Origin: Castellaniella denitrificans
GTDB taxonomy: Bacteria; Pseudomonadota; Gammaproteobacteria; Burkholderiales; Burkholderiaceae_B
DNA: 64,000 bases
Direction of reading: 5' to 3'
Assembly: GCF_027214045.1 (NCBI RefSeq)
Contig: NZ_JAPWHE010000001.1
Span: 62,001 to 126,000, forward strand
Every line of letters starts with the position of its first letter. The stretch's first letter is position 1. This document shows, in pieces, positions 25,790 through 37,581 of the stretch. The position numbers and the translations under genes are program-made. The notes below the pieces were generated by a model. It made no database searches, had not been told where the DNA came from, and saw only the letters and a program-made list of their open reading frames with translations.

Positions 25790-26463
25790 GCCCGCTCCGG
25801 TTCCCGCGCGGCCTGTATGGCGTCACACCCGACTGGGCCGACACCGATCGCCTGCTGGCCGCCATCGGGCAGGCACACGCCGGCGGCATGACCGTCCTGC
25901 AGTGGCGCCGCAAGCACGGCGCGCAGGCCGACCTGCGCGCCCAGGCCCTCGCGGTCCGCGACCTGTGCCTGCGCCTGGGCCTGCCCCTGATCGTCAACGA
26001 CGACTGGCGCCTGGCGGCCGACCTGGACGCCGACGGCGCCCATCTGGGCCGGGATGACGGCGCCGTCGCCCAGGCCCGACTGGCGCTGGGCCCGGACAAG
26101 CTGATCGGCTGCTCCTGCTACGACCAGACGGCGCTGGCCGCCCGGCGACTGCGGGACGACGCCGACTACATCGCCTTCGGCGCCCTGTACCCGTCGGACG
26201 TCAAGCCCGACGCCGTGCGCGCCACCCTGGACCACGTCCGCGCCGGCCGCCGCCTGGCCGAAACGCACATCCACGGCGCGCCCGCCGGCGGGATGCGCCG
26301 CGCGGCGGTCGTGGCGATCGGCGGCATCACCCCCGACAACGCCGCGCCCGTGATCCGGGCGGGCGCCGACGGCGTCGCCATCATCAGCGCCCTGTTCGAC
26401 GCCCCCGACATCCGCGCGGCCGCGCGCCGTTTCGCCGACCTGTTCAGCGCCGATCCCTCTTGA
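25786..26463 (+). CDS. thiE: Thiamine-phosphate synthase
   Basis: The 225-residue TIM-barrel enzyme joins HMP-diphosphate and thiazole phosphate to give thiamine phosphate. Motifs are [10 protein letters not shown] near residue 35, [23 protein letters not shown] (about 62-84), [25 protein letters not shown] (the diphosphate loop, with Ser where Thr is commoner) and [12 protein letters not shown] with [12 protein letters not shown]. Length is normal. The start overlaps the ThiD-like gene by four bases. Together with riboswitch-controlled thiC elsewhere in the window it supports de novo thiamine synthesis. Confidence 0.94.
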   Translation: MSPLRFPRGLYGVTPDWADTDRLLAAIGQAHAGGMTVLQWRRKHGAQADLRAQALAVRDLCLRLGLPLIVNDDWRLAADLDADGAHLGRDDGAVAQARLALGPDKLIGCSCYDQTALAARRLRDDADYIAFGALYPSDVKPDAVRATLDHVRAGRRLAETHIHGAPAGGMRRAAVVAIGGITPDNAAPVIRAGADGVAIISALFDAPDIRAAARRFADLFSADPS

Positions 26464-26489
26464 ACCCCCGCAGCAACCGGAACCTCGTC

Positions 26490-27770
26490 ATGTCCCGCAA
26501 TACCGAACTCTTCGAACGCGCCTGCCGCGCCATCCCCGGCGGCGTCAACTCGCCCGTGCGCGCCTTCCGTTCCGTGGGCGGCACCCCGCCCTTCATCCAG
26601 CGCGCCCAGGGCCCCTACCTGTGGGATGCCGAAGGCACCCGCTACATCGATTACATCGGCTCCTGGGGGCCCGCCATCCTGGGCCACGCCGACCCCGAGG
26701 TCGTGGCCGCCGTGCAGGCCGCCGCCGTGGACGGCCTGTCCTTCGGCGCGCCGACCGAGGCCGAAATCGAACTGGCCGAGGCCATCATCGAGCGCATTCC
26801 CTCGATCGAGCAGGTGCGCCTGGTCAGTTCCGGCACCGAGGCCACCATGTCGGCGATCCGGCTGGCGCGCGGCCATACCGGCCGGTCCAAGATCATCAAG
26901 TTCGAGGGCTGTTACCACGGCCACGCCGACAGCCTCCTGGTCAAGGCCGGATCGGGCATGCTGACCTTCGGCAACCCCACTTCGGCCGGCGTGCCGCCCG
27001 AATTCGTCCAGCACACCCTGGTGCTGGACTACAACGACCTGGCCGCCGTCGAGGCCGCCTTTGCTCAGTACCCCGAAGACATCGCCTGCGTCATCGTCGA
27101 ACCCATCGCCGGCAACATGAACATGGTGCGCCCGGCACCCGGCTTCCTCGAAGGCCTGCGCGCGCAGTGCACCCGCCACGGCGCCGTCCTGATCTTCGAC
27201 GAAGTCATGACCGGACTGCGCGTGGGACCGCAAGGCATGCAGGGCCTGTGCGGCGTCACGCCCGACATGACCACGCTGGCCAAGATCATCGGCGGCGGCA
27301 TGCCGGTGGGCGCCTTCGGGGGCCGCGCCGACATCATGGCCGACATCGCGCCGCTGGGCGCGGTCTACCAGGCGGGCACCCTGTCGGGCAACCCGGTGGC
27401 GGTCGCCGCCGGGCGCGTCACCTTGCGTCGCCTCGCCGAGCCGGGCTTCCACGACGCCCTGCACCGGCAGACCGGCCTGCTCATTCAGGGACTGGTCGAA
27501 CGCGCTCGACGCCATGGCGTGACCCTCAGCGGCGATTGGCAAGGCGGCCTGTTCGGCCTGTATTTCCGCAACACGGTGCCAACCACCCTGACCGAGGTCT
27601 CCGCCAGCGATCTCGACGCCTTCAAGCGCTTCTTCCACGGCATGTTGTCCGAAGGCGTACATTTCGCACCTTCCGCCTTCGAGGCCGGCTTCGTCTCGGC
27701 CACGCACGACGACGCCGTCATCCAGGCGACGCTGGACGCGGCCGACCGGGTGTTTGCGCGACTTCAATAA
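26490..27770 (+). CDS. hemL: Glutamate-1-semialdehyde 2,1-aminomutase
   Basis: The 426-residue PLP enzyme makes 5-aminolevulinate for haem. The ATG at 26490 ([22 protein letters not shown]) is the start; a TTG at 26460 opens the same frame but adds a non-family stretch. Motifs are [37 protein letters not shown], the PLP-binding [11 protein letters not shown] and the Schiff-base lysine K265 in [17 protein letters not shown], the same number as in E. coli. It is downstream of thiE in the same direction, 26 bp away. Confidence 0.97.
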   Translation: MSRNTELFERACRAIPGGVNSPVRAFRSVGGTPPFIQRAQGPYLWDAEGTRYIDYIGSWGPAILGHADPEVVAAVQAAAVDGLSFGAPTEAEIELAEAIIERIPSIEQVRLVSSGTEATMSAIRLARGHTGRSKIIKFEGCYHGHADSLLVKAGSGMLTFGNPTSAGVPPEFVQHTLVLDYNDLAAVEAAFAQYPEDIACVIVEPIAGNMNMVRPAPGFLEGLRAQCTRHGAVLIFDEVMTGLRVGPQGMQGLCGVTPDMTTLAKIIGGGMPVGAFGGRADIMADIAPLGAVYQAGTLSGNPVAVAAGRVTLRRLAEPGFHDALHRQTGLLIQGLVERARRHGVTLSGDWQGGLFGLYFRNTVPTTLTEVSASDLDAFKRFFHGMLSEGVHFAPSAFEAGFVSATHDDAVIQATLDAADRVFARLQ

Positions 27771-27865
27771 TCCGGACTTCAAGTTTCTTGACGCAGGACA
27801 AGGACACGCCTCCGGCGGTTCCCTAAACTGGGGACGCTCTGATCAAGTCCGCCCGGAGGCGCGTC

Positions 27866-28396
27866 ATGACCGACTACACCCAATACGCCGCGACCCAGCA
27901 TCCTTCCGTCACCCCCCAGGTGCCGGACCTCGAAACCCAGGCCACCGGCCAGGAACCCCAGGACCTGCGCCTGTGGCTGCGCATGCTCAGTTGCTGCACG
28001 CTGATCGAAAACGAATTGCGCAGCCGGCTGCGCACCGAATTCCAGACCACGCTGCCGCGCTTCGACCTGATGTCGCAGCTCACCCACGCCCCCAAAGGCC
28101 TGAAAATGAGCGAACTGTCCCGCCTGATGATGGTGACCAACGGCAACATCACCGGCATCACCGACCAGCTCGAAAAAGACGGGCTGGTCGAACGCCTGAA
28201 GGACGACACCGACCGCCGCAGCTCGCTGATCCGCCTCACGCTGAAGGGCCGCCGCTACCACCGCCGCATGCAGCGGGCACATGCCTCCTGGATCCAGTCC
28301 TTGCTGGGCGGCCTGGCGCCGGCCGCGCGCGCGACCCTGTTCGATCTCCTGGGCGATCTGAAGCAATCCACCTACGCGCGCCTGCCGGCGGCCTGA
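27866..28396 (+). CDS. MarR family transcriptional regulator
   Basis: The 176-residue protein has an extended N-terminus of about 35 residues, then the MarR dimer helices and winged helix-turn-helix. The recognition part is LKMSELSRLMMVTNGNITGITDQLEKDGLV (split here as seen at about 88-117), with the wing residues DTDRRSSLIRLTLKGR. GGAGG lies just upstream of the ATG at 27866. MarR proteins usually repress a nearby gene and respond to small phenolic or oxidant ligands. No divergent partner is adjacent, so the target is unknown. The gene ends at a strong terminator. Confidence 0.9.
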   Translation: MTDYTQYAATQHPSVTPQVPDLETQATGQEPQDLRLWLRMLSCCTLIENELRSRLRTEFQTTLPRFDLMSQLTHAPKGLKMSELSRLMMVTNGNITGITDQLEKDGLVERLKDDTDRRSSLIRLTLKGRRYHRRMQRAHASWIQSLLGGLAPAARATLFDLLGDLKQSTYARLPAA

Positions 28397-28426
28397 TCGC
28401 CGGAACGCCCGGGCACCCCGGATGCA

Positions 28427-28463
28427 CAGCCCCCATTCGGCATAGAATGGGGGCTGTTTTTTT
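28427..28463 (+). terminator. Strong intrinsic terminator after the MarR gene
   Basis: A 12-bp perfect stem (CAGCCCCCATTC / GAATGGGGGCTG) with loop GGCATA is followed by seven T residues, 22 bp before the argJ start. Confidence 0.95.
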
Positions 28464-28484
28464 GCTACGGACTCCCTCCCCGCC

Positions 28485-29711
28485 ATGGCCATCAACCTGA
28501 TCATCCCGTCGCAAGACGCCATCCACCCGGTCCCCGGCATCCGCATCGGCACGGCCGAGGCCGGCATACGCAAGGCCGGGCGCCGCGACCTGACCGTCCT
28601 GCTGCTGGACGAAGGCGCCTCGGTGACGGGGGTCTTCACGCGCAACCGCTTTCGCGCCGCGCCGGTCCAGGTCTGCGAGGCACACCTGGCCGCGGGCGCC
28701 GGCATCCGCGCCCTGGTCGTCAACACCGGCAACGCCAACGCCGGCACCGGGGAACCCGGCCTGCGCGCCGCACACGAAACCTGCCGCGCCCTGGCGGACC
28801 GGCTGGGCGTCGCGCCGGAACAGATCCTGCCGTTTTCCACCGGGGTCATTCTGGAACCGCTGCCCGTGGACCGACTGATCGCGGGCCTGCCGGCCGCCCT
28901 GGACGACGCCCGTCCGGACCACTGGTTCGAGGCGGCCCACAGCATCATGACCACGGACACCCAGCCCAAGATCCACTCCACGCGGATCGACCTGGACGGC
29001 ACGCCGGTGTCGGTCACGGGCATCAGCAAGGGCGCCGGCATGATCCGCCCCAACATGGCGACCATGCTGGGCTTCCTGGGCACCGACGCGGGTCTGCCGC
29101 CCGCGCTGCTGCGCGGCCTGGCCAAACGCATCGCCGACCAGTCTTTCAACCGCATCACGGTGGATGGCGACACCTCCACCAACGACTCCTTCATCCTCAT
29201 CGCGACCGGCGCCAGCGGCGCGCGCATCGAGTCCGAACAGGATCCGCGTTTCGCCGCCCTGGCCGAGGCCCTGACGGCCGCCGCCCGCGACCTGGCCCAG
29301 AAGATCGTGCGCGACGCCGAGGGCGCGACGAAATTCATGACCATCCGCGTCGAGCAGGCCGCCTCCACGGACGAGGCCCTGAAGGTCGCCTACGCCATTG
29401 CCCATTCGCCGCTGGTGAAAACCGCTTTCTACGCGTCCGACCCCAACCTGGGCCGCATCCTGGCGGCCATCGGCTACGCCGGCATCGACGACCTGGACGT
29501 CTCGAAGCTGACCCTGTGGCTGGGCGACGTGCGCGTGGCCTCGCAAGGCGGCCGCGACCCGGCCTACCGCGAAGAAGACGGCCAGCGCGTCATGAAGGAA
29601 GCCGAAATCCTGGTGCGCGTGGTCCTGGGGCGCGGCGACGTGGCCGACACCGTCTACACCTGCGACTTCTCGCACGAATACGTCAGCATCAATGCGGATT
29701 ATCGATCCTGA
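28485..29711 (+). CDS. argJ: Bifunctional ornithine acetyltransferase / N-acetylglutamate synthase
   Basis: The 408-residue enzyme transfers acetyl from N-acetylornithine to glutamate, recycling it in arginine synthesis. It is made as a precursor that cleaves itself; the autoprocessing motif [14 protein letters not shown] is intact, with the nucleophile Thr193 right after Ala192. Other landmarks are [12 protein letters not shown] (about 78-89), [13 protein letters not shown] and the C-terminal [15 protein letters not shown]. Whether it also uses acetyl-CoA (bifunctional form) cannot be decided by sight. The start lies just after the MarR terminator and the stop directly abuts the cstA control region. 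Confidence 0.96.
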   Translation: MAINLIIPSQDAIHPVPGIRIGTAEAGIRKAGRRDLTVLLLDEGASVTGVFTRNRFRAAPVQVCEAHLAAGAGIRALVVNTGNANAGTGEPGLRAAHETCRALADRLGVAPEQILPFSTGVILEPLPVDRLIAGLPAALDDARPDHWFEAAHSIMTTDTQPKIHSTRIDLDGTPVSVTGISKGAGMIRPNMATMLGFLGTDAGLPPALLRGLAKRIADQSFNRITVDGDTSTNDSFILIATGASGARIESEQDPRFAALAEALTAAARDLAQKIVRDAEGATKFMTIRVEQAASTDEALKVAYAIAHSPLVKTAFYASDPNLGRILAAIGYAGIDDLDVSKLTLWLGDVRVASQGGRDPAYREEDGQRVMKEAEILVRVVLGRGDVADTVYTCDFSHEYVSINADYRS

Positions 29712-29713
29712 TG

Positions 29714-29785
29714 CTAGGGTTTACCCTTAATTAGGGGGAGTTGGCCGGGGATTCTTTGTTCTAGGGTTATCCCTAGGACTATACT
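29714..29785 (+). promoter_or_regulatory. cstA promoter with two CTAGGG/CCCTAG-type dyads
   Basis: Two similar palindromes stand in the argJ-cstA gap: CTAGGGTTTACCCTTA (29714-29729) and the perfect CTAGGGTTATCCCTAG (29761-29776), with centres 47 bp apart. The second lies directly upstream of TATACT (29780-29785), a good -10 box; TTGTTC at 29756-29761 is a possible -35 with an 18-bp spacer. The arrangement suggests a dimeric activator or repressor controlling cstA. The regulator is not identifiable from the sequence. Confidence 0.55.
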
Positions 29786-29865
29786 GGGCCAGGTGCGCCG
29801 TCGGATGGCTTTTCCGGTCAAGGGCGCACAGTCCAGTCATCGCCCATCCGGGCAGGAACTCCCTC

Positions 29866-32115
29866 ATGAATACGTCCCCAACGGCAGCGGCGATCACGCT
29901 GCCTCCCAACACCTTGAACGATCAGCAAGAGGCTGCTGACGCCCGCTGGACCCCGGGCAGGATCGCCCTGTGGGCAGCCATCGCCCTCATCGGCGCCGCC
30001 GCGTGGTCCGTACTGGCCATTTCGCGCGGCGAAACCATCAACGCCGTCTGGTTCGTGCTGGCGGCCGTCTGCACTTATCTGGTGGGCTATCGCTTCTATT
30101 CGAAAATGATCGAACGGCGCGTCGCCCTGCCGGACGACAGCCGCGCCACGCCGGCCGAATACAACTCCAACGGCCGCGACTTCGTTCCGACGGACCGCGT
30201 CGTCCTGTTCGGGCATCACTTCGCCGCCATCGCTGGCGCGGGCCCCCTGGTGGGGCCGGTGCTGGCCGCGCAAATGGGCTACCTGCCCGGCACGATCTGG
30301 ATCGTCGTGGGCGCGGTGCTCGCAGGCTGCGTCCAGGATTATCTGGTGCTGTTCTTTTCAATGCGGCGCGGCGGACGCTCGCTGGGCCAGATGGCCCGCG
30401 AGGAACTCGGCGTCGTGGGCGGCACGGCGGCGCTGGTCGCCACGCTGGCCATCATGATCATCATCGTCGCCATTCTGGCGCTGGTCGTGGTCAACGCGCT
30501 GGGTGAATCCCCCTGGGGCGTGTATTCAGTCTCGCTGACCATTCCCATCGCCCTGTTCATGGGCTGCTACCTGCGCTACCTGCGTCCCGGCAAAGTCCTG
30601 GAAGTCTCGCTCATCGGCCTGGCCCTGCTCATGTTCGCCATCATCTCCGGGCGCTGGGTGGCCGAATCCGAATGGGGCAGCGCCTTGTTCCACATCGACC
30701 GCCTGACCCTGGCCTGGGCCATCATCGCCTACGGCTTCATCGCCTCCATTCTGCCCGTCTGGCTGCTGCTTGCGCCGCGCGATTACCTGTCCACCTTCAT
30801 GAAGATCGGCGTCATCGGCCTGCTGGCCCTCGCCATCCTGGTGGTGCAACCGGAAATCGCCGTGCCCGCCTTCTCGGAATTCTCCGGCCGCGCCGACGGC
30901 CCGGTCGTTCCCGGCTCCCTGTTCCCCTTCCTGTTTGTCACGATCGCCTGTGGCGCGCTTTCCGGGTTCCACGCCCTGATCTCATCGGGCACTACCCCCA
31001 AGCTGGTCGAAAAAGAAAAGCAGACGCGTTTTCTGGGCTACGGCGGCATGCTGATGGAATCGCTGGTCGCCATCATGGCGCTGGTGGCGGCCATCTCGAT
31101 CGATCGCGGCATCTACTTCGCCATGAATGTCTCCGCGGCGTCGACGGGCGGTACCGTTGACTCCGCTGTGGCCTTTGTCAACGGTCTGGGTCTGGCGGGC
31201 GTCCACCTGACGCCCGACATGCTGACCGACCTGGCGCGCAACGTGGGCGAGCCCAGCATCATTTCGCGCACCGGCGGCGCGCCCACGCTGTCCGTCGGCA
31301 TCGCCCACATCATGCACCAATGGTTTGGCGGCACCGCCATGATGGGCTTCTGGTACCACTTCGCCATCATGTTCGAGGCCCTGTTCATCCTCACGGCTGT
31401 GGATGCCGGCACACGCGTCGCGCGTTTCATGCTGCAGGACACCATCGGCAACTTCGTTCCCAAATTCAAAGATACATCCTGGAAGCCGGGCGCCTGGCTC
31501 TGCACGGCGATCATGGTCGCGGGCTGGGGCTATATCCTGGTCCTGGGCGTCACCGACCCGCTGGGCGGCATCAATACCTTCTTCCCATTGTTCGGGATCG
31601 CCAACCAGTTGCTGGCCGCCATCGCGCTGGCGGTAGTGATGGCCATCGTGGCCAAGCGCGGCAATTTCCGCTACCTGTGGGTCGTCGCCGCCCCCCTGGT
31701 GTTCATCGCCATCATCACGATCTGGGCATCCTGGGAAAAGATCTTCTCCAACATCCCCGCCGTCAGCTACTGGGCTCAGCACGAAGCCTTCAAGAACGCG
31801 CTGGCCGAAGGCAAGACGAGCTTCGGCACCGCGCATACGGTGGAAGCGATGCAAGCCGTGGTGCACAACACCTTCGTGCAGGGATCCCTGTCGATCGTCT
31901 TCGTCGTGCTGGCCCTGATCGTCATGGGCACGGCCGTCCTGACGGCCTGGCGCGCCTACCGCAAGACTCAGCCCAGCGATAGCAACGAAGACCCGCGCGT
32001 CGAATCGCGGCTGTTCGCGCCGGCGGGCCTGCTGCCGACCCCGTCGGAAAAAGCCCTGCTGGCCCGTTGGGCAACCGCGTCCTCGCCCGCCACACCGGCA
32101 GTGATGGGGCACTGA
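29866..32115 (+). CDS. cstA: Carbon starvation protein A, peptide/pyruvate-type transporter
   Basis: The 749-residue inner-membrane protein has the CstA family layout with many helices and signatures such as SRATPAEYNSNGRDFVPTDR, LFGHHFAAIAGAGPLVGPVLAA, VQDYLVLFFSMRRGGRSLGQM and a SGFHALISSGTTPKLV loop. Homologues CstA and BtsT of E. coli import peptides or pyruvate at the onset of starvation. It is followed one base later by the small YbdD-type gene, the typical partner. The paired palindromes upstream suggest specific transcriptional control. The hydrophilic C-terminal tail of about 40 residues is ordinary. Confidence 0.95.
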   Translation: MNTSPTAAAITLPPNTLNDQQEAADARWTPGRIALWAAIALIGAAAWSVLAISRGETINAVWFVLAAVCTYLVGYRFYSKMIERRVALPDDSRATPAEYNSNGRDFVPTDRVVLFGHHFAAIAGAGPLVGPVLAAQMGYLPGTIWIVVGAVLAGCVQDYLVLFFSMRRGGRSLGQMAREELGVVGGTAALVATLAIMIIIVAILALVVVNALGESPWGVYSVSLTIPIALFMGCYLRYLRPGKVLEVSLIGLALLMFAIISGRWVAESEWGSALFHIDRLTLAWAIIAYGFIASILPVWLLLAPRDYLSTFMKIGVIGLLALAILVVQPEIAVPAFSEFSGRADGPVVPGSLFPFLFVTIACGALSGFHALISSGTTPKLVEKEKQTRFLGYGGMLMESLVAIMALVAAISIDRGIYFAMNVSAASTGGTVDSAVAFVNGLGLAGVHLTPDMLTDLARNVGEPSIISRTGGAPTLSVGIAHIMHQWFGGTAMMGFWYHFAIMFEALFILTAVDAGTRVARFMLQDTIGNFVPKFKDTSWKPGAWLCTAIMVAGWGYILVLGVTDPLGGINTFFPLFGIANQLLAAIALAVVMAIVAKRGNFRYLWVVAAPLVFIAIITIWASWEKIFSNIPAVSYWAQHEAFKNALAEGKTSFGTAHTVEAMQAVVHNTFVQGSLSIVFVVLALIVMGTAVLTAWRAYRKTQPSDSNEDPRVESRLFAPAGLLPTPSEKALLARWATASSPATPAVMGH

Positions 32116-32116
32116 T

Positions 32117-32323
32117 ATGCCGAACCAAGTCCAGCCCGGCCAGCGCCGCCGCCTCGGCGGGCTGGGCCAGTTCTTCAAGGGCATCCTGCGCGCGGACGCC
32201 TACCAGAAATACCTGGAGCACATGGCACGCGCACATCCCGACCAGGCGCCCGCGTCGGAGCGCGAGTTCTGGCGTGAGCGCTACGACTGGGAAGACCGCA
32301 ATCCGCAAGGACGCTGCTGCTAG
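32117..32323 (+). CDS. YbdD/YjiX family small protein (DUF466)
   Basis: This 68-residue protein begins one base after the cstA stop and carries the DUF466 pattern: a basic N-terminus, [19 protein letters not shown] and [21 protein letters not shown] at the end with two terminal Cys. It has no membrane segment. In E. coli, cstA-ybdD and btsT-yjiX are paired in the same way and the small partner is needed for full transport activity. The coupling here supports the same role. Confidence 0.93.
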   Translation: MPNQVQPGQRRRLGGLGQFFKGILRADAYQKYLEHMARAHPDQAPASEREFWRERYDWEDRNPQGRCC

Positions 32324-32352
32324 CCACGCCGGCCATGGGCCGGCACACCCCC

Positions 32353-32381
32353 TTGATTTACAAGCCGAATTCTGCGAAAAT
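32353..32381 (+). promoter_or_regulatory. Likely promoter of rplU-rpmA
   Basis: TTGATT (32353-32358), an exact 17-bp spacer and GAAAAT (32376-32381) lie 125 bp upstream of rplU. No repeat or riboswitch is obvious in the leader, which is C/T-rich near the start codon. Confidence 0.5.
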
Positions 32382-32505
32382 GCACGGCTTGGTCTGGCTT
32401 ATCGGTAAGTCAGGCCGTCTTTGGTATCCTGGCGCTTGCGTCAACGGGCCTTGCACTTTACTTGGGGCAGGTCCGCATCGCCGGGAATTTTCACAGGAAA
32501 TCCCC

Positions 32506-32817
32506 ATGTACGCGGTCATAAAAACCGGCGGCAAACAGTATCGTGTTAGCGCCGGCCAAAAACTGAAAATCGAACAGATACCGGCTGACATTGGGCAAGA
32601 AATCTCGCTCGACCAGGTGTTGTCGGTCGGCGAAGGCGAAACGCTGAAGATCGGCGCGCCCTTCGTCGAAGGCGCCGCGGTCAAAGCCACCGTTCTTGCA
32701 CAAGGCCGTCACGACAAGGTCAAAATCTTCAAGATGCGCCGTCGCAAGCACTACCAAAAGCGCCAAGGCCATCGCCAGAATTACACCGAAATCCGCATCG
32801 ACGCCGTCGCGGCCTGA
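32506..32817 (+). CDS. rplU: 50S ribosomal protein L21
   Basis: The 103-residue protein begins at the ATG at 32506 ([25 protein letters not shown]) preceded by CAGGAAAT; longer upstream frame is leader sequence. It has the L21 signature ([19 protein letters not shown] near residues 73-91) and ends [10 protein letters not shown]21 binds 23S rRNA with L20. It is the first gene of the rplU-rpmA pair, 27 bp before rpmA. Confidence 0.98.
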   Translation: MYAVIKTGGKQYRVSAGQKLKIEQIPADIGQEISLDQVLSVGEGETLKIGAPFVEGAAVKATVLAQGRHDKVKIFKMRRRKHYQKRQGHRQNYTEIRIDAVAA

Positions 32818-32844
32818 TCCGGTCATCGCATTTAGGAGCTCATC

Positions 32845-34369
<1,525 letters not shown>

Positions 34370-34391
34370 CCTCCTGTTTTCTCACGCCGCC

Positions 34392-35549
34392 ATGACTCGT
34401 CCGGATCTTCCGCCTTCCGTCGCCCGGGATGCGCAACGCCTCGTCCTCAAGGTCGGATCCTCCCTCGTCACCAACGAAGGCCGGGGCATCGACCTGGAAG
34501 CTGTCGCCCAATGGGCCGAGCAGATCGCCGGCCTGCATGCCTCGGGCCGCCAGGTGGTGCTGGTGTCCAGCGGCGCGATCGCCGAAGGCATGGCGCGCCT
34601 GGGCTGGCCCCGGCGCCCCAAGCTCATGTCCGAACTGCAGGCGGCGGCCGCCGTCGGGCAGATGGGCCTGATCCAGGCCTACGAGGCCGCTTTCGCCCGT
34701 CATGGCGTGCGCACCGCCCAGATCCTGCTGACGCACGAGGATCTGGCCGACCGCCGCCGCTACCTGAACGCCCGCAGCACACTGAACACGCTGCTGGCCC
34801 TGGGTGTAGTGCCCATCGTCAATGAGAACGACACGGTCGTCACCGATGAGATCCGTCTGGGAGACAACGATACCCTGGGCGCCCTGGTGACTAACCTGAT
34901 CGAGGCCGACACACTGGTCATCCTGACCGATCAGCCGGGCCTGTACAGCGCCGATCCGCGCAAGCATCCGGACGCACGCTTCATTCACCAGGGCGAGGCG
35001 GGCGATCCGGCGCTGGAAGCCATGGCGGGCGGTTCCGGCAGCGCCATCGGCACGGGCGGCATGCTGACCAAGGTCCTGGCCGCGCGACGCGCCGCCAACA
35101 GCGGCGGCCATACCATCATCGCCTCCGGCCGCGAACCCGCCGTGCTGCTGCGCCTGGCCTCGGGCGAGCCGATCGGCACCGAACTGCGCGCCGGCCTGCC
35201 GGTCCGTTCGGCCCGGCAGCGCTGGCTGGCCAACCACCTGCGCCTGCGGGGACGCGTCACCCTGGACGCCGGCGCCGTGCGCGCGCTGACCCAGGGGCAT
35301 CGCAGTCTGCTGCCCATCGGCGTGATCGCCGTCGAAGGCGATTTCGAACGGGGCGACGTGGTGGCCTGCGTGGACGAGCACGGCGTGGAATGCGGCCGCG
35401 GCCTGATCAACTATTCGTCCGCCGACACGGCCCGCATCCTGCGCCAGCCCAGCGCCCGCATCGCGGAGATCCTGGGCCACCTCTCCGACCCGGAACTGAT
35501 GCACCGCGACAACATGGTCGTCGTACGGATGAGGCGGGACATCGGATAG
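34392..35549 (+). CDS. proB: Glutamate 5-kinase
   Basis: The 385-residue enzyme phosphorylates glutamate in the first step of proline synthesis. The ATG at 34392 ([24 protein letters not shown]) begins a normal amino-acid-kinase domain with [33 protein letters not shown] and [14 protein letters not shown]-terminal PUA domain (about 285-365, including [19 protein letters not shown]) is present, as in E. coli. A longer frame open from 34263 overlaps obgE and is not used. It is 22 bp after obgE. Confidence 0.97.
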   Translation: MTRPDLPPSVARDAQRLVLKVGSSLVTNEGRGIDLEAVAQWAEQIAGLHASGRQVVLVSSGAIAEGMARLGWPRRPKLMSELQAAAAVGQMGLIQAYEAAFARHGVRTAQILLTHEDLADRRRYLNARSTLNTLLALGVVPIVNENDTVVTDEIRLGDNDTLGALVTNLIEADTLVILTDQPGLYSADPRKHPDARFIHQGEAGDPALEAMAGGSGSAIGTGGMLTKVLAARRAANSGGHTIIASGREPAVLLRLASGEPIGTELRAGLPVRSARQRWLANHLRLRGRVTLDAGAVRALTQGHRSLLPIGVIAVEGDFERGDVVACVDEHGVECGRGLINYSSADTARILRQPSARIAEILGHLSDPELMHRDNMVVVRMRRDIG

Positions 35550-35593
35550 TCCCTGCGGGCCATCCGACGCCGGACGACGCGCACCGGGCCTGT

Positions 35594-36082
35594 CTAGCGC
35601 TGCGCCGGAATGAACTGGGTCTCCTTGACCTCTTCCATCACCACGCAGCTTTTGGTCTGCGTCACACCCGGCAGGCGCAACAGGATCTCGCCCAACAGGC
35701 TGCGATACTGGCCGATTTCCTTGATCCGCGCCTTGACCATGTAGTCGAAATCCCCGGACACCAGGTGGCATTCCAGCACCTGGGGCACGCACAGCACTTC
35801 GCGGCGGAAGTCCTCGAAGGTGCGACCGGACTTGCTGGACATGCTGATTTCCACGAAAACCAGCAGACCCGCGTCCAGGGCGGCCGGCGACACCCGGGCG
35901 TGATAGCCGGTGATCACGCCATCTCGTTCCAGGCGGCGCACGCGCTCGATGCAGGGCGTAACCGTCAACCCCACCGCATCGGCCAGCTCGGTCATCGACA
36001 GGCGGCCATTCTGCTGCAGCAAATCCAGGATGTGGCGGTCGATCTTGTCCAGGGCATGGACGGATTCTTTTTGCACGCGCAT
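35594..36082 (-). CDS. Lrp/AsnC family regulator, probably of dadA
   Basis: The 162-residue protein starts at the ATG at 36082 (MRVQKESVHALDKIDRHIL) with GGAG about eight bases upstream; a GTG two codons earlier is less well placed. The helix-turn-helix (LSMTELADAVGLTVTPCIERVRRLERDGVI) covers about residues 28-57, and the RAM effector domain (LECHLVSGDFDYMVKARIKE) follows. It is divergent from dadA with three TTTTCATGAAAA-like sites between. DadR- and Lrp-type proteins control D-amino-acid dehydrogenase genes in other proteobacteria, so a role as alanine-responsive regulator of dadA is likely. Confidence 0.9.
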   Translation of the reverse strand: MRVQKESVHALDKIDRHILDLLQQNGRLSMTELADAVGLTVTPCIERVRRLERDGVITGYHARVSPAALDAGLLVFVEISMSSKSGRTFEDFRREVLCVPQVLECHLVSGDFDYMVKARIKEIGQYRSLLGEILLRLPGVTQTKSCVVMEEVKETQFIPAQR

Positions 36083-36232
36083 GATCACTCTCCGGAATGG
36101 CGCAATCGGCGGCCGCCCGGACCCGCATTGATCCGCGGAAAGCGGCCAGGAAACCCCGGGAAACGGAATCGGCGCGGCGGCCCCAGGATTTTGCCCTGTC
36201 CGCCCTCGCCGTTTTCCACCAGCATTAACTAA

Positions 36233-36300
36233 TTTTCATGAAAAACTCATTTTTTCATGAAAAAATGTCTGGGTATATTGCCTATCATCATGAAAAATTA
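36233..36300 (+). promoter_or_regulatory. dadA promoter with TTTTCATGAAAA palindromes
   Basis: Three related sites are seen: TTTTCATGAAAA (36233-36244), the perfect 16-bp TTTTTTCATGAAAAAA (36250-36265) and a half-site ATCATGAAAAA (about 36287-36297). TATATT (36274-36279) is a likely -10, and the -35 position would fall inside the second palindrome. The region is the most AT-rich part of this neighbourhood. The sites resemble Lrp-type operators and fit the divergent Lrp gene as regulator. Confidence 0.6.
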
Positions 36301-36318
36301 ATCCATTGAGGGTGCATC

Positions 36319-37569
36319 ATGAAGGTTCTGGTTCTGGGAGCGGGCGTCGTGGGCGTCACGAGCGCCTATTACCTGGCCCGGCAAGGGCACGAAGTCACCG
36401 TGATCGACCGCGAGAACGGTACGGCTGAGGAAACCAGCTTCGGCAACGCCGGCCAGCTGTCCTTCGGCTATTCCTCGCCCTGGGCCGCGCCCGGCATCCC
36501 GCTGAAGGCGCTCAAATGGCTGTTCACGCCGCATGCGCCGCTGACCATCCGGCCCGACGGCAGCCTGTTCCAGTTGCGCTGGATGCTGGACATGTGGCGC
36601 AACTGCACCCCGGCCCGCTACGCCGCCAACAAAGATCGCATGCTACGCCTGTCGGCCTACAGCCGCCAGTGTCTGCACGCGCTGCAGACCGACACGGGCA
36701 TCCAGTTCGAGGGCCGGCGCCAGGGCACGCTGCAGCTATTCCGGACCCAGAAGCAGATGGACGACGCCCAACGCGACGTCCAGGCCCTGAGCGACGCCGG
36801 CATCGCCCACGAACTGGTCGATGGCGACCGGCTGGCCCAGTACGAACCCGCGCTGGCACAGGTCCGCCACAAGCTGGTGGGCGGCCTGCGCACGCCGGAA
36901 GACGAGACCGGAGACTGCCGCCTGTTCACCCAGGCGCTGACCCGGCTGGCCGAGGCCGAAGGCGTGCGCTTCCGCTATGGTGAAACCATCCAGGCGCTGC
37001 AGACGTCGGGAGACCGCGTCACGGGCGTGCAATGCGTCTCCGGCCTGGAACGGGCCGACGCCTACGTGGTCGCGCTGGGCTCCTATTCGCCCCTGCTGCT
37101 GCGCGGTCTGGTCGACATCCCGGTCTATCCCATGAAAGGCTATTCCATCACCGTGGACATCGCCGATCCGGAGCGTGCCCCGGTATCCACGCTGCTGGAC
37201 GAGACGTACAAGATCGCCCTGACGCGCTTCGATCAGCGCATCCGCGTCGGCGGCATGGCCGAGGTCGTGGGCTACGACACGGCCCTGGACCCACGCCGCC
37301 AACGGACGCTGGAGATGGTGCTCAATGACCTGTTTCCGGGCAGCCATGCTCCGGGCGATGTGCATTTCTGGACCGGACTGCGCCCCAAGACCCCCGACAG
37401 CACCCCCATCGTGGGCCCCACCCGCCTGGGCAACCTGTACCTGAACACCGGCCATGGCACGCTGGGCTGGACCATGTCCTGTGGCAGCGGCCGACTGATC
37501 GCGGACATCGTGTCCGGCAAGCCGACAGACATCCGCCATGACGACCTGGGCGTCCAGCGCTACCGCTGA
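36319..37569 (+). CDS. dadA: D-amino acid dehydrogenase (small subunit)
   Basis: The 416-residue flavoprotein oxidises D-alanine and other D-amino acids to keto acids, feeding electrons to the respiratory chain. It begins with the FAD-binding [20 protein letters not shown] (GxGxxG at 7-12) and keeps [29 protein letters not shown] and the C-terminal [18 protein letters not shown] with [14 protein letters not shown]. Length matches E. coli DadA (432) within normal limits. The alanine racemase dadX is not adjacent. Control by the divergent Lrp protein is probable. Confidence 0.96.
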   Translation: MKVLVLGAGVVGVTSAYYLARQGHEVTVIDRENGTAEETSFGNAGQLSFGYSSPWAAPGIPLKALKWLFTPHAPLTIRPDGSLFQLRWMLDMWRNCTPARYAANKDRMLRLSAYSRQCLHALQTDTGIQFEGRRQGTLQLFRTQKQMDDAQRDVQALSDAGIAHELVDGDRLAQYEPALAQVRHKLVGGLRTPEDETGDCRLFTQALTRLAEAEGVRFRYGETIQALQTSGDRVTGVQCVSGLERADAYVVALGSYSPLLLRGLVDIPVYPMKGYSITVDIADPERAPVSTLLDETYKIALTRFDQRIRVGGMAEVVGYDTALDPRRQRTLEMVLNDLFPGSHAPGDVHFWTGLRPKTPDSTPIVGPTRLGNLYLNTGHGTLGWTMSCGSGRLIADIVSGKPTDIRHDDLGVQRYR

Positions 37570-37581
37570 AGGATTGCGGAC

